Origin: Megalonaias nervosa
Lineage: Eukaryota > Mollusca > Bivalvia > Unionida > Unionidae
NCBI GenBank assembly: GCA_016617855.1
Contig: JAECUM010009802.1
Location: forward strand, 1-64,000
DNA: 64,000 bases
Direction: 5' to 3'
In this document: positions 22,781-35,089 of the stretch, one piece after another
Position numbering within the stretch: position 1 is the stretch's first letter
Layout of the letters: each line of letters starts with the position of its first letter
Position numbers and translations under genes: made by a program
The notes under the pieces: generated by a model
What the model was told of the DNA's origin: nothing
Databases searched by the model: none
The model's input: only the letters and a program-made list of their open reading frames with translations

Positions 22781-23291
22781 CCACAAAAACAAAAATAATT
22801 TGCCTATTGACCCCTTTAACATTGGTTTCCTGATCTTGAAATCATAATCATTTATGTTCAAATTTGCTCACGTGATTTTGAAAATATTGAACAAGTGCAC
22901 GTAGGAAGCACATTCAAAACTTGCTACCTAACACTTGTGTGATGATTATATTAGATGAAGCACATTATTTTATTTTGAGGAATGGTTATCAGTTCACGCC
23001 ATTTTTTATTTTTTTTTTTTTATATTGAAACAAGAATTAAATAAGGCAAAACGGTAACTTGTTCTATGTACATTTACGGTGAGCTCATTCGTTGATAGAA
23101 AAACGTTTGCACAGATACAACACAGTTAATTAATACATCTTCTTTGGGACGACATTTTGTTGCATGGTTGCATGATTGAAATTTAATAGGATTCATTTTG
23201 CTGTAATAAATTCACCAGCAGACACGTCAGGTGTTTGAATCGTTTTCTGGAGCAAAGGCCATTATACTTATAAAATTGAAAACCTTGCCGT
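22781..23291. other. AT-rich sequence, no feature seen
   Basis: T-rich run near 23007-23021 only. Confidence 0.5.
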
Positions 23292-23445
23292 CTGAATATT
23301 TATGTAATGGTTCTGAAATTCAATCAAGTCAAATTTAATAGGATGTATTACATCTTTCAATGTATTTGCCGGAAAATGCAATAATGGAAATTTCTTTGAA
23401 GAAAGGTAAGATTTTGCTCCCCCACTGAGCAAAATATTTTTCGAA
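23292..23445 (-). CDS. Weak candidate exon, unknown gene
   Basis: The minus strand has a good acceptor (TTGCTGATTTCGTTGAACAG, first base 23445) followed by an open frame including 'LSSKKFPLLHFPANTLKDV' and 'IKFDLIEFQNHYINIQTAR'. The only nearby 3' boundary is a poor donor (GCAAG|GTTTTC). Its end phase does not match candidate exon 1, so it is either mis-bounded, from another gene, or spurious. Confidence 0.2.
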
Positions 23446-25076
23446 CTGTTCAACGAAATCAGCAAAAAACAAGGTACGTTAAAATGCCATCCATCCCACA
23501 TCCCCCTGCCTACTTATTTAATACCCCACCCCCACCCCACCAAGAAATCAATATTCCTGGATCATCATCTGGTCTATATGGTATCAACTGGCAGCAAATG
23601 AAGTTATTGTATGACGACAGCTTTTTCGTCAGAACTTTCCCCACGGCTAGGCCGTAGTTTACCAGTAACTGACATTCCATAGTTATAGGTTACTGCATTT
23701 GTATGGGAAAATATGAACGAGTTTTTCGGATGGATATACTGCATGACCTTGGGAGTGCAGTATATTAATCCGACAAAACGAGTATTGTCGTCGAAATATT
23801 CAGTCTGTCATATTTTGGCAATATAACATATTCCCAAAAAAAAAAAAAAAAAAAAAAAATCAATGTAATATTTCCAGGTAAATTTAGTACGGACTGCTAG
23901 AAAGTTTTGCACTTTTGAGTACATTTTTTCTCATGCTTTTTATAAATAACGTCAGTTTTTCTAAAGCAGCGGAAAGTTATCAAGAAGCGGTGAAATGTCA
24001 AACTGTACACATATGTTCTATAAATACATCTTAAATTTCCACCTAAGAATATCTTAAGTATTGATAAGGTCTTCACGTCCTGCCCTACCTTCAGAATGGT
24101 CCAAAAGATGTGACAAAATTATGTATAATAGTCTTGTTCAACGTCGTAATACCGTCCAACGTCCATGTACAAATTATTAATTTTCGCAAGACACGAGAAT
24201 GATCACATGAGCAGCCGAAAATGATTGGCTACGTTTATCTTGATATATTATGCAACATTTTAAAGAAGACCAGTAAGGAAGACACGTGTGAAACGGTTCA
24301 AAATAAAGGAGTTAGAGAGTTCTTGATGTAAATTGGAAAAGAAAGCGTCGGTCATAAAATATTCTCGTTTCCTCTGCCAGTAACTTTTCTGTAGCCCCAA
24401 CCTACAATAGTATCCAACTTGCGCATATCGTCTTACTAATATTTAGGCAGCATGCCAGATGACACAGTCATGAAGGCAAATTAATGCTACCATTTTTGTA
24501 GGTTTATTACGACCGGTTTTGTTGTTCTTATACATTTTTTTTTTTTTTTTTTTTTTTTTTTCATGTACATATTCTGCTCTTGTATAACCTTAACATCTGG
24601 GCATGTTAGTTGAGTTTACACGTTTCATTTCCATAAAAGTACTATATTTGCAACAGGATAGGCAAATGAAAGAAAAGCAAAGTGTAATTTATGCCTTAAA
24701 ACATAAATCTATTACGTTATTAAACACACATATAGCAAATAGCAATCACAACCTACACAAGGATGATACTTTTAAAAAGAACGTCAATACTTAGTTTAGA
24801 ATTACCGTAAACATATACTAAGATTGATTAATAGATGAAATATAAATAAAAAATATCTTAGTACTAGTATGATTCTCGTCGTCATTGTCATCAGAACGTT
24901 CTTGAAAATGATCATCATCATCCTCGTCATCCTTGTCATCATTGTCAACAACCAAATGCATAACATAAATGCACTGTTTATGTGAGAACAAAACACACGG
25001 TGAGTACCATATATGCATATATTTTATTACTATTTAAACATTTTACTAAAAGCAGCGTGTGTATCAATGAAATGAT
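23446..25076. other. AT-rich sequence with homopolymers and an Asp-codon-like repeat
   Basis: Poly(A) near 23837-23858, poly(T) at 24534-24561, and an imperfect (GAY)n tract at about 24870-24950 that translates as Asp-rich on the minus strand. No exon support. Confidence 0.5.
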
Positions 25077-25190
25077 ACATACATACATATATACATACAT
25101 ACATACATGCATGCCTGCCTGCCTACCTACCTACCTACCTACCTACCTGCATGCATGCATGCATGCCTACCTACCTACCTACCTACATGT
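25077..25190. repeat. Compound tetranucleotide array (CATA/CATG/CCTG/CCTA)
   Basis: Successive blocks of CATA, CATG, CCTG and CCTA units, then CATG and CCTA again. All are single-base variants of one tetranucleotide frame. Confidence 0.93.
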
Positions 25191-25385
25191 TTACAATACG
25201 TTTCGTTTTTCTGATATAATTAGGAACATAAGAAACTATGCATCTGTTTTCTACATATGGGAAAGGTGGTCCTTTCTCCCCAAAGGTGTCTGTAGATCAA
25301 TTAAGTCTACTCAATGCATTAAAAACATATAGCTCAAAGATGATGATACAGGACACTTTCAAATATAAAATCAAGGTCATTTGAT

Positions 25386-25570
25386 GAGAGAGCCGCTCTG
25401 GTTCAGTTGGTTGAGCGTCCGACTCGTAATCTAAGGGCAGAGGGTTAGATAACCACCAAAGCCAGCCCTGGTCGGCTGCCTAAGTGTTGTCCTTGGGAAA
25501 GCCGTTTAGCTTTTATTTCCTGGCCATGATATAGCCAGTGTCCGTTAAAACAAAACAAAAACAAAATCAA
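25386..25570 (+). mobile_element. tRNA-derived SINE-B copy
   Basis: Starts with a tRNA-like head: A-box-like TGGTTCAGTTGG, anticodon-loop-like ACTCGTAATC and a decayed B box. It continues into a core (GTCCTTGGGAAAGCCGTTTAG, TTTCCTGGCCATGATATAG) shared with the elements at 30704 and 38483, and ends in AAAACAAAACAAAAAC. Confidence 0.8.
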
Positions 25571-25613
25571 CTGGTGGCAGGATTATCAAGCATACTCATA
25601 GTATATCAATCAA

Positions 25614-25689
25614 AGTTGACAGTACTTCATGTATGTCTTATTGACAGTACTTCATGTATGTCATATTGACAGAACTTCATGTATGTCTT
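25614..25689. repeat. 25-bp tandem repeat, three units
   Basis: Three copies of TTGACAGTACTTCATGTATG plus a 5-bp spacer. Confidence 0.9.
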
Positions 25690-28444
25690 AAAGGACAGAC
25701 TAGGATCTTATCACGAAGATTACCTCAGTCAAAAGACACGTATGCTGGTACTTATCGGAGATATAGAAATTGCTTGTTTAACACTTTTGAAAGATGTTTC
25801 ATTCTTGGCTGATTATCGAAGATTGTTCCACACCGTAGTGATGTAAGCGATACATTGGTTTCTTTAGATAGCTGTTCTACTCGGTATGATTACTAAGAGA
25901 TCACACTGACTGAAATTATAACGCGCAGAATTCTCTAATTGTACTGGTCAAGTCATGTGACATACGTTGGCGCCAAATTATTGGTGATTTTATGATATGT
26001 GCATGAAACAATTTAAAAAACAAAAAGGAACATTAACCTCTCTGCTAGTGTCAAGGCTACAATTCAAGAGACTTTAGGATAAGAAGTTAAACTACTTACA
26101 AAATTTTCAATTTCAGAAGCTATTCCATGGAATCGGTGATTGATAATGGAGCACGAATGTTTTCTCTTGGTTGGGTAAAGTAGTTTCGACATCAAAGGTG
26201 TCCCCTCCTCCCTCCCCCAACCACTACTACAACACTGTTAAACAAAGACCAGTACAACAATGTTAAACAAACACCACTCGTTCTCAGAATGGTTAACTCA
26301 GAATTATTCCTTCTTTGTAATTATCATCAGTGTCAGTTATGCGTCCAATATGGACAGAAACAGCAGATAAATTAGCAATTATATAACTAATTTAATGACT
26401 TTTACAGTAAATTTTGATATTGTCCACATTGTGATTGGTAATTCCTGCAAAAACAGTTTAGAAGGAATAATTTCTGCAAGAGTTTTGCATCAAACAGCCT
26501 GTAGTTTTATTAGCTTCGTGAGAAATAAGAGAGTGCTACTTTGAGGTTTTTCCTCTAAGGAACTAAAACATTCAAAACATTCGCCTAATCTTCGCAGGAA
26601 AAACTGGAAGACCACTCACCCTTGAACTGGATGTCACTGATTTGCTTTGAACCTATGAATGCAAAGCGGTTGCTTTTCAGCTGCGCAAGCCAAGTTCAAG
26701 TTTTGTGAATGTCGTGGATAACGCGATTCACCTAAAAGCTAACGGATAATCTTGGAAAGGGAAAAACCCTACTTAGACACCGTAGACATTTTCGGATGTG
26801 TGAAACATACCGAAGAGCGTGTACGCATGCCTGATATCCAAATATGGAATCATACAATAATAATATTAAATAAATATTATTTATTAATTGTCTTAGATGA
26901 AGATGTTTAATTTTCAAATACATTACCAAGATAAAAGAACCAAATTTAGACTCCTTTTACTGCAAGACTGCCTTGCTGATAAATAATAAAGGTTAAAGAA
27001 AATTAGAATGAACGTAGCATTAGTACAAAATATTTAGCCTCTAGCCACCATTCATAATCTGTGGTTTTCTATTCCGTTTAATAAACGTATTTTTTCCACA
27101 ATTGTCTTACTATTGACAGCCACCTTGTTATGCTCTCGTTAATAACCAAATGAATTTGCCGTCACTCGTGGAGGTATTGTTCATATTGATTCAGATTATG
27201 ACAGAGGGTGGACACGAACACTTAAGTATTGCTATTCGAAAAGTCGTTTTTAAATTGGGCTTGTCAGTTTTATTGAAATAATTAGAAACGGATATATGCC
27301 TTCAATTTTAGACCTCAAAGTCAAACTTTGATGATATTCTTGCCCTGTCATACACTGAACTATTAAAAGTATCGATTTGAAGAAAAAAATTAAACAGCCC
27401 CTTAATCTCTCTCTCTCTCTCTCTCTCTCATGCGAAACTTCTCTCAATAAACTTTATACTCTAGAAAAACACGAAGAATGGGTGGGTGGGTGGGTATTAT
27501 AAAAATAAAGAAAAGAATTTAGTATAAGGTTGATAATTGATACAAGTCTTTCAAAGTAAAGTTAACGATTTATTTACAAAGTTTCCGATAATGGATGCAT
27601 CTCTGTACCACCACAATGATTAAAAATAGATCATTCAACTGAGTGTAAAATGTGTCAATAATTCAAGCAGTTTCGTGTATTCCAATGAATTAGATAATTA
27701 TTTTTCAAGCCCATGGAGCCAGCAAAGTCAAACAGAATGTTTCACCTGCGGAGATTTCTATAATGGCAGGTTGGGTATATATTTTGTGTCTGGACTTTCT
27801 GACCTTATTTTTTCTTCCATCATCGGAGCGTGTTGCCGTTAATAAGACATAATTTGCCAGAAATGAACAGACAGTAAACACGATGCATGGATCGCGATAG
27901 CAACCGAAATATCAAAACTATGCATGAAGATTCAGTGACAATGAACAAAGAAATATTCCTTGAGTTAAATGAATTTAAAATTTTTGTCAGTGCGTTTTGA
28001 AATAAAATCATTAAAAAAAATACATCTGCATATCAATACATTCGTTAGCTACAGAGTTACTCATGCTTCTTTGCCCTATCTGTTATTTTGGGGCCGGAAG
28101 GGTAGAGCGATGGGGTGGGGTGTTTTCCGTCAATTCGGGAAAGAAACCTCGGATGTAATTCGCCGCCATTGAGAACTATATTTGGAATGACTTCTGCTCA
28201 CACGGAACAATGTGGCGGCGAGAGAAGTCACAATCAGAATATTGTGGGCCTTTGCTGTCGCAACATATGTAGTTCACTCTGCCTGAGGCGAATCACAAAA
28301 CCCAAGAAATTCATGTGTATTCCTACAACTATTTCTGAGGTTACTTATCATTTTTGACAGAAATGGCCGAGCGATTTTCCGATGGAAAGTGCCGAAGATG
28401 TGATCGTATTTCTATACTCGCAATTTCGATGTCAATCACGCGGA
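25690..28444. other. AT-rich sequence, no gene seen
   Basis: (CT)n at 27405-27429 and (GGGT)n near 27480-27495. Frames are short and unsupported on both strands. Confidence 0.5.
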
Positions 28445-28700
28445 TCATACCTCGAATGTGTCGACTACCTTGGCTATTTACGGAACAATGATTGACCGAG
28501 AGTTTCAAATATATTGAACGTTTTCATTTGCAACTTCTCATTCAATCCTGCGGTCAATCAGATTATAGAAATAGCTGAGTTGATCTGAATATATTGTGGT
28601 TTCTGTTTTGGGAAGAGATTTCCGACGAACAAAATGTATAATTTTTCTGTAACATACTGCGCCAACAGACGTATCGTTGTCTTGCAGAAATAGCCGAGGC
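28445..28700. repeat. Diverged local duplication, copy A
   Basis: Aligns with 29228-29490. Both begin with ATCATA-CT-GAATG, include GGAACAATGATTGAC or GAAACAAGGATTGAC and TTTTCATT-GCA-CTTCTC, and end at TACTGCGCCAACA. On the minus strand it holds a short frame with 'SLPKTETTIYSD', which weakly resembles 'SLKTETNYRS' of candidate exon 4, but it has stops. Confidence 0.7.
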
Positions 28701-29227
28701 TGTCCAAATGGTATTTCAGGTGAAATCTCAGTTACACGCTATGACCTCATGAACTTATATTTATTTTCGTCAATACAGAAACTCTTGGACTCAAAGAATC
28801 ACAATGGTGACAAACACATGAGGACCTGAATGGCACATGATGCATATGAATATTTCTTTTTTCATTTTGTATGTTTTCGGTAGTTGGAGATTTAGACACC
28901 GTACGTTCCTTTATTAATTAGAAGTCATGAACATCGTACCTGACATGTTTGAAATGTATGAAATGTAGCGTTAGTGGCCGTCTAAAAATCAAGACGCTTA
29001 TATAAAATAGCATCGACTCGTACATATTTAATTTACCAGGAATTTACAGAGTTTAAATTTATCAGAAATATTCAGATCGAGTCACGAACGAGTGTGATAA
29101 TTACATAACTTCATGTAAAGTTGCCCTATCTTAAAAATCATATCTAACATAAAGAATATTTATCTTCAGTCACAAGTCATACAATTTAAATAGCATTATG
29201 CCGCCTGACAAACTCAGTCATACAGAT
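28701..29227. other. AT-rich sequence, no feature seen
   Basis: Nothing recognised. Confidence 0.5.
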
Positions 29228-29490
29228 CATATCTTGAATGCATGTCTCTACCTGCCATTTGGATTAATTCGGCTAGTTACGAAACAAGGATTGACTACGA
29301 AGTAATGAATGGTCGAACAATTTTTGTTTTATTTTCATTCGCATCTTCTCGGTTAGTACGAGAAACAGCAGAAGTAGTCTGAACAGATTTGATTTCCTTC
29401 TTTGTTTTTTTTCGGAGAAATATCCGGCGGAAAAAAAATATGATTTTGAATTAATTTACTGCGCCAACATAAATTCAAAGCATCCACAGC
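29228..29490. repeat. Diverged local duplication, copy B
   Basis: Partner of 28445-28700 about 780 bp away; ends with the same ACTGCGCCAACA. Confidence 0.7.
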
Positions 29491-29550
29491 AGAGGAAGTT
29501 CCGAATGAAGTAAAATAAGACATGAAGTAAAACATATACCACAGTCTAAT

Positions 29551-29671
29551 CTCTTCGACACAAAACTGAGTTTTCTAGAAAGGTAACTCTGACAACCATT
29601 TTCCTGTAACGAGTCTGAGTACACAGTAGTGGAAAGAAACATACCCTGCTCTCCGTTCGCGATGTTTCCCC
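29551..29671 (-). pseudogene. Decayed copy of candidate exon 'KE'
   Basis: Minus translation 'GNIANGEQGMF' then 'VYSDSL' aligns to the start of the 46-kb and 57-kb copies. A frameshift then moves homology ('RK', 'VRVT') to another frame. The donor GT of the other copies is AT here (29550-29549). It is a dead exon copy but keeps position and strand relative to repeat R at 35.1 kb. Confidence 0.6.
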
Positions 29672-30703
29672 TTAAATTTCAGTAACTGCACTGTTTGAAG
29701 GAAAACAAAAGTTGTTTCGTACCGATATGTATCGGAAACGTTTTCTTTTGTTATATATTTGGCTCACCAAGAACTGTTTAAAAACAAAACTGCTCTATGA
29801 TGTTGATCTGTCAGTATCTATTACGAAAAAGCGCTCTTGTGAATTTATCAATATTTGATAATTGGAAATAAAAATGATATTCTACTTCCGGGGAAAGCCC
29901 ATGTATACGCTTCTGTTTGCATTCCTTTCTTCAAAGCAAAAGTCAGTTCCCGTTTATAACCTTATATTCACAATTCTTGTTTAAACTGAAAGACTATTGC
30001 ATCAAATGCGACATCAACGTTGGTCCCTTGTATCAAATCAAAGTGAATTAATAAATCTTGATAGCAAAAAGATCAAGAAGATTTCATCAACGACAGTCAG
30101 TGTCATTATTTCCTATGAATTTGCAAATGAACAGGTACATGACGGTACCATGTCCTTTGTGATAGAGAACTTGCTAATAGAATCTTACGATTTTACAATT
30201 TGTTGGCGACGACTTGAAGATTTCCACAAAAGTACAATTTACAATTCAAATCATCACATTTTTGAGGATCAAAGATGATATCGCCGGCACCTCTATGATT
30301 TAATACCGCCAACAAAGATCTCTCTCATGTTAGGCTATTATGTAGGATTGTAGGGATTTCATCACTATAGACAAGATGAACAATTTCCTAACCTACATAT
30401 GTATTACATGTTCATTTATTATCACAGGTAATTTATATGTCAACATCTCTCATGAGTTACATATGATTAAATTACTCACAGAATTGTTATCTTTCATCTG
30501 ATAAAATGGTTGGCTACAAATATATATTAAAAATAGTACTCTCCATAATTGTCTGACTAATATCACCAATTATTTAATGCGATCGTTTGAACATATCTAC
30601 TTCATGTAATTAGAACATGCAACATTTGCTAAATCTCAGCTATCTGATTAAAGGGAAGTACGTAGCTATCTAAACCAAGTATTCTTTTACTGCCTGTTGA
30701 TTT
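29672..30703. other. AT-rich sequence, no firm feature
   Basis: A 93-codon plus frame at 29997-30278 has no splice or homology support. Confidence 0.45.
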
Positions 30704-30878
30704 TTGTTGGTTTTAATGACACTTTTAACACATTGTTTGATATATCATGCAGGGAAATGAGAGCTAAGTGCCTTTCCCACTGAGGTAACCGACCTTGACT
30801 TGCCTCAGCAGGTATCGAACACGCGACTCATGATTACAAGTTCGACGCTCTACTAACTCAACTACCGCGGCTCCCTCC
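30704..30878 (-). mobile_element. tRNA-derived SINE-B copy
   Basis: On the minus strand a well-preserved tRNA-like head is visible (A box TTGAGTTAGTAGAGCG, ACTTGTAATC, B box GTGTTCGATACC). It is followed by a core GGGAAAGGCACTTAGCTCTC and tail GCATGATATATCAAACAATG, shared with the elements at 25386 and 38483. Confidence 0.85.
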
Positions 30879-31566
30879 CTTCTTTGAAAAGAATAGTGAC
30901 TGAATTAGAGCATTTCATAAATGATAAACACTAATGTTAAATACAAATCTTAAATGTGTTTCGCAATGGCTTTTGCGTCTGAATATCTCTTCTTCCCCCC
31001 CCCCCCAATAGTGTCTTTAACTGTCAGATACTGATATTTATGTGCTGTAGTGTAATGCCTTTGTGGTACTGATTGTGACTGTACACATTTCAATCTTACA
31101 TTCTTGCCCCCACCCACCCCGCGGGGAAAAAATAACTATTTAGCAGCATCAAAAATATCTAGATTTTCTTCCGTTGCATGATAAAAAAAAAAAAAATAAA
31201 AACGCAGGAGCTTACATCATTCTGACTTTCAGTGTCGGTAAATAAACTGATTAGCTGAAAAGAACTGATGCATGAACGATCAATACTTCCATTTTTGGAA
31301 AAGAACGCGAAGCCGTTGACGATTCCAAGCCTCCATGTTCAAGAATTAATGCTTGTATTAAAAAGGTACAGTTTAAGTCGTCATAGTTTCTTTTTTAACT
31401 TCTAACCAGATATAAACTGGCGATAAAAGTCCGGATTTTTATGGCATAAGATAGTTGCACGAGCTTGGAAGCTGAACTCGTAACTGTATTGTCAGTTGTA
31501 TTGATTGCTATCGTGTGGTAACTATAAGAGGATGTTGCTAGCATGCTTCTTATCCGAACCAATATA
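30879..31566. other. AT-rich sequence, no gene seen
   Basis: Poly(C) near 30995, CCCACCC-rich patch near 31107-31120 and a poly(A) run near 31183; nothing coding. Confidence 0.5.
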
Positions 31567-31741
31567 CCCCTTGTCTTAGAAATTATGCCTCTTGTCTTAG
31601 GAATTATGCCCCTTGTCTTAGGAATTATGTCCCTTGTCTTAGGGAGTATGCCCCTTGTCTTAGAAATTATTGCCCCTTGTCTTAGGAATTATGCTCCTTG
31701 TCTTAGGAATTATGTGCCTTGTCTTAGGAATTATGCCCCTT
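31567..31741. repeat. 21-bp minisatellite, codon-phased in its first half
   Basis: About eight units of CCCCTTGTCTTAGGAATTATG. A period divisible by three leaves a frame open across it (repeating 'PLVLGIM'). One 22-bp unit then shifts the frame. The open frame is a consequence of the repeat. Confidence 0.9.
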
Positions 31742-31801
31742 TTCGTTGCACTGTATTAATGTTTGAAAAAATAATTGGGAACACCGCGTAAATTCTTTGC
31801 C

Positions 31802-31803
<2 letters not shown>

Positions 31804-31838
<35 letters not shown>
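31804..31838. repeat. (GA)n microsatellite
   Basis: Seventeen GA units. Confidence 0.97.
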
Positions 31839-31839
<1 letters not shown>

Positions 31840-33309
31840 CGCTTTTTGATAGTAGTTTCGGGTATATCTTATATCGAATTTAGTTTTGTCACATGTTTTC
31901 CTATGATTCCCTTCTGATAAATAGTATAGTCCCAAATAAATTGGGACCGTCTTTATAATAATATAAAATGTTACAAATATCTAGTGATAATATCCCTAAT
32001 ACGTTAGCGCCACAGTGTTTATTAGCAAAATAAATTTACTGTCGTTTTGTTTCAGCATTAAGCTTGTACTTTCATATTTTAAGCTATCTAAAACAAGGTT
32101 TTTCAAATAAACTCAACAAAAAAATTGTCCCTCGTCATGGAGAAATCCATTGATTTCAATTATCAGTGAACAGGCAGTAAATGGGTCGTTATCGTTCTAA
32201 TTTGTCTATAATATGAGACGACGTATTTACATTTAAAATGAGTGGATTGTCGATCAGCCATTATTCATCGATACAAAGCCAGTCAACTTAAGTAGCCGTA
32301 TATCCTCAAATAAACGACACGTTCCTTCATCTAAAGGTGAAAACTGCATCGTCCTCATCTGCATTAATCTCATGTAGCTGATCATGTTCTATCATGTTCA
32401 TAAAAGAAAACAATACTGAACACTCAAAACAAAGTACTATCCGTGCATTATTAGTGATGAGGTAATTCAGTATATTTCGTAGCCAGTATGCTATTTAATG
32501 GGATAGTATATAACATTTTCAAATGAACTCGGGCAAGATATGCTTTAAATAGAACTTTAAATCTATGCGAGGCATTCGATTGGCTGACGACGGGTATAAT
32601 TATGCGAAATATTCATTGTCAATCCCGAAAGGAGTGACGTTTTAATTTAGTGATCCATGTTAATACCTCTGAAACGAAATATTTGTTTATTTAGCAACCA
32701 CATGAAAACAATTAAGAGAGTTAAAGGATAAATTAATAAAAACAGACGAAATGTCTTGCATTCAGATATATACATTTCGTTGTATCGTGCGAATAATTGA
32801 TATATTTCATCGAGTGGGTAAAATAAAAAAGACTCAGTATGTCACAAGTTGTTAAACCTCGAATGAAGCTATTAGATATTTCACCCACGAAATGAAATAT
32901 CAGTTATTTACTCGGAACAACAAATTTTAGTTGTATTTTATTTTCAAATTTGTTGGTGAACCAAAGTGAATAATAGATTAATTAGCAGATTTCTTAGGGT
33001 AATGGCTGCTGGTTACCATTTACGTTCTGCTGTATTTTGTTTCATTCCCACAAAAAATATGGGTAATAACATCCTTGGAAAGCAAATTCTTTTAAAAAAA
33101 CCATACATTCATAGTGGTTTTCTTGCGTAACAGGTCAACATGCTGTTACTGTACTATGCGATTGACAACATGGCGAATGCCATTCTTTCTTATTAATATT
33201 TTCAATGTCTATTACTATAAAATGTCCTTCAGTGGCTATTGCAAAAAACAGTTCATAATACTTGATATTTCATCCATTTACTGACGGACTTGCATAAAAT
33301 AACATATTA
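31839..33309. other. AT-rich sequence, no feature seen
   Basis: No long frame, array or transposon end recognised. Confidence 0.5.
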
Positions 33310-34219
33310 TGTTACGTGACTAGGCTCGTACAAAGTAACAAAAAAAAAAAAGAGTGAAGCCAACAAGCTCTGTAAATTTAATAAAATAATTTATTTCCCT
33401 AGAAAACAAGGTATGAATATGAAAAAGGACTTACGGTTTGTGAATATAATCCAAAAATTAATCCTAGAATTTAAAAATATAAGTCCTATCACTAAAAAGT
33501 TCTAATTGAATCCAAGTTCGAATCTCGATAATGTTCCAAGATGGAAGGCGATGACGTCCTCTATAATCAGTTTGTGCTGATGTGTCAACAATTCCTTGTT
33601 GAGTCACCAAGAATATAATTCCGGCTTTTGAATTCCGAATAATTTTAGTAAATGCCTTTGTCCAAGAATTTCGATGAAGAAGAGTATTTTCCAGGGTGAA
33701 TAAATTATTTTAAATAAAAAATCACTCAATTCAAAAGGCAACAACAGGAATACCTTTCGGCCTAAAGGTATAATTTACAACTGACTCAGAAACTCTGAAA
33801 TCTCAGTATTAACCCAACTAAGAACGCAATTTCAGACCCGCGTGATCACTTACTACAAGTCAATTAGCACGTAGATCAGTACAGCCTTAGCTAAGAATCT
33901 GATTCCCACACTGGAAATGAATTTAAAAATAAAACGTTGTTTATTCAGAGTAACACGTAGGCGAAGCATGACCTTGATTACAACCAATGATTTTCACTCA
34001 GTGTTTACAAAATCGGAATCAAGATCAAGAACTAGGTCAGCTAAAAATACAATGTAGAATCATTTTGCGTTCTAATCAGGCTAAAAGAACTGAACTGAAT
34101 TTTTCTAGAAAATGTCAAATCCAGTGAATAAAGTTGTTACAATAACATGTAATGAAATAAAAATAAAATAAAAGAATTTAAAACTAACACACAAGTAATT
34201 TAATTACATATACGTAACA
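33310..34219. mobile_element. Candidate solo LTR, copy 1
   Basis: A 910-bp element starting TGTTACGT and ending ACGTAACA (TG...CA with an 8-bp inverted terminus). It is flanked by ATTA on both sides (33306-33309, 34220-34223). A second copy at 54737-55623 has the same ends and aligns throughout, for example GGCTCGTAC, TTATTTCCCTAGAAAA and AACTAACACACAAGTAATT. AATAAA motifs lie near the right end. No gag/pol is present. The form fits a solo LTR of a Ty3-like element; a non-autonomous DNA element is the alternative. Confidence 0.65.
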
Positions 34220-34439
34220 ATTATATTAACAAATACTAATTGTATGATTTATTTTTCATTTTTGAGCAAAAAAAGATTTGGCACTCAGTGATAGTCATCG
34301 ACAAGTTAGAGGCAATAAGGTACCGTACATTGTTGGTATAGACCGATGGGTGCTGATATGTTAAACAATCATGGGCATTTCTGCATGAATCAAGTGTGTT
34401 TGTACGTTACGAATTCAATAAAATAAACTGTACAATTTG
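34220..34439. other. AT-rich sequence, no feature seen
   Basis: Nothing recognised. Confidence 0.5.
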
Positions 34440-34627
34440 GTTTGGTTTTTTGCTTTGCAACACAGCAACACAAGTAGATTAATTAGTGCTGAGACAGGTG
34501 GAGTAAAGTGCCTTCGCCGAGGACACACAATGATTACTGACACGAGCTGCTCCGATGATAGGATTAGAACACGCACCATTGAGGTCGTGAGTTCGGCGTA
34601 CTAACCACCGAGCCACCACTGCTCCTT
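34440..34627 (-). mobile_element. tRNA-derived SINE-C copy
   Basis: The minus strand shows a tRNA-like head (TGGCTCGGTGGTTAGTACGC, B-box-like GTGTTCTAATCC) and the block GTCCTCGGCGAAGGCACTTT, resembling the SINE-B core. The tail differs (CTAATTAATCTACTTGTGTT), so it is a separate subfamily. Confidence 0.75.
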
Positions 34628-34775
34628 GCACAATTTGTATTTATCTCTGACAAGGCAGTCGTAAAATCTGATACTATAAGTGCAGAAGATAAGAGAAAAA
34701 ATTAACAAAAGTGAAAGAAATTTGTAAAGGTGGGCGGGGCTGAAATTCTTAAAGTCATTGAAATTTGCAGATTGT

Positions 34776-34927
34776 CATGGGCGTCCGAATAAATGTTTAC
34801 AGGGTGAGTGGGTGTGGCGGGGCAAGCCATAACTCTGAGGTCGAGGCAAATTGAAAATGTATTTTTAAAAATTCGGGGAGGGACGAGGCAGTTACTCCCC
34901 CCTCCCATCCATGCGGACGCCCATGGC
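34776..34927. mobile_element. MITE, CATGGGCGTCCG family, copy 3
   Basis: CATGGGCGTCCG at 34776-34787 is perfectly inverted as CGGACGCCCATG at 34914-34925. If the right end extends two bases to 34927, flanks CAGATTGT and CATATTGT match at 7 of 8. The interior is G-rich and non-coding. Confidence 0.7.
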
Positions 34928-34971
34928 CATATTGTTTCGAAATTTAAATAATGACTGTCTTAAAATAAGAG

Positions 34972-35089
34972 ATGGATATCACATACATTTCATTTGACTC
35001 TGGTAGTGGCTTGAATGACAAAGGGTATCACATACATTTCAACTGCATCTGTTCAAGGCTTCAAAGACCAAGGATATCACATACATTTC
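34972..35089. repeat. 49-bp minisatellite, about three units
   Basis: TATCACATACATTTCA recurs at 49-bp spacing (ACATACATTT starts at 34981, 35030, 35079), together with GGCTTGAATGACAA-like blocks. Confidence 0.8.

Noticed and set aside
24818..25018. Asp-rich minus frame
   Set aside because: Generated by an imperfect GAY trinucleotide repeat; no exon boundaries that hold up.
25400..25475. tRNA gene
   Set aside because: The head is tRNA-like but the B box is decayed and the sequence continues into a SINE core and A-rich tail. The same reasoning applies at 30800-30878 and 34560-34627.
29997..30278. 93-codon plus frame
   Set aside because: No splice sites in phase, no repeat or paralogue support; kept only as a chance frame.
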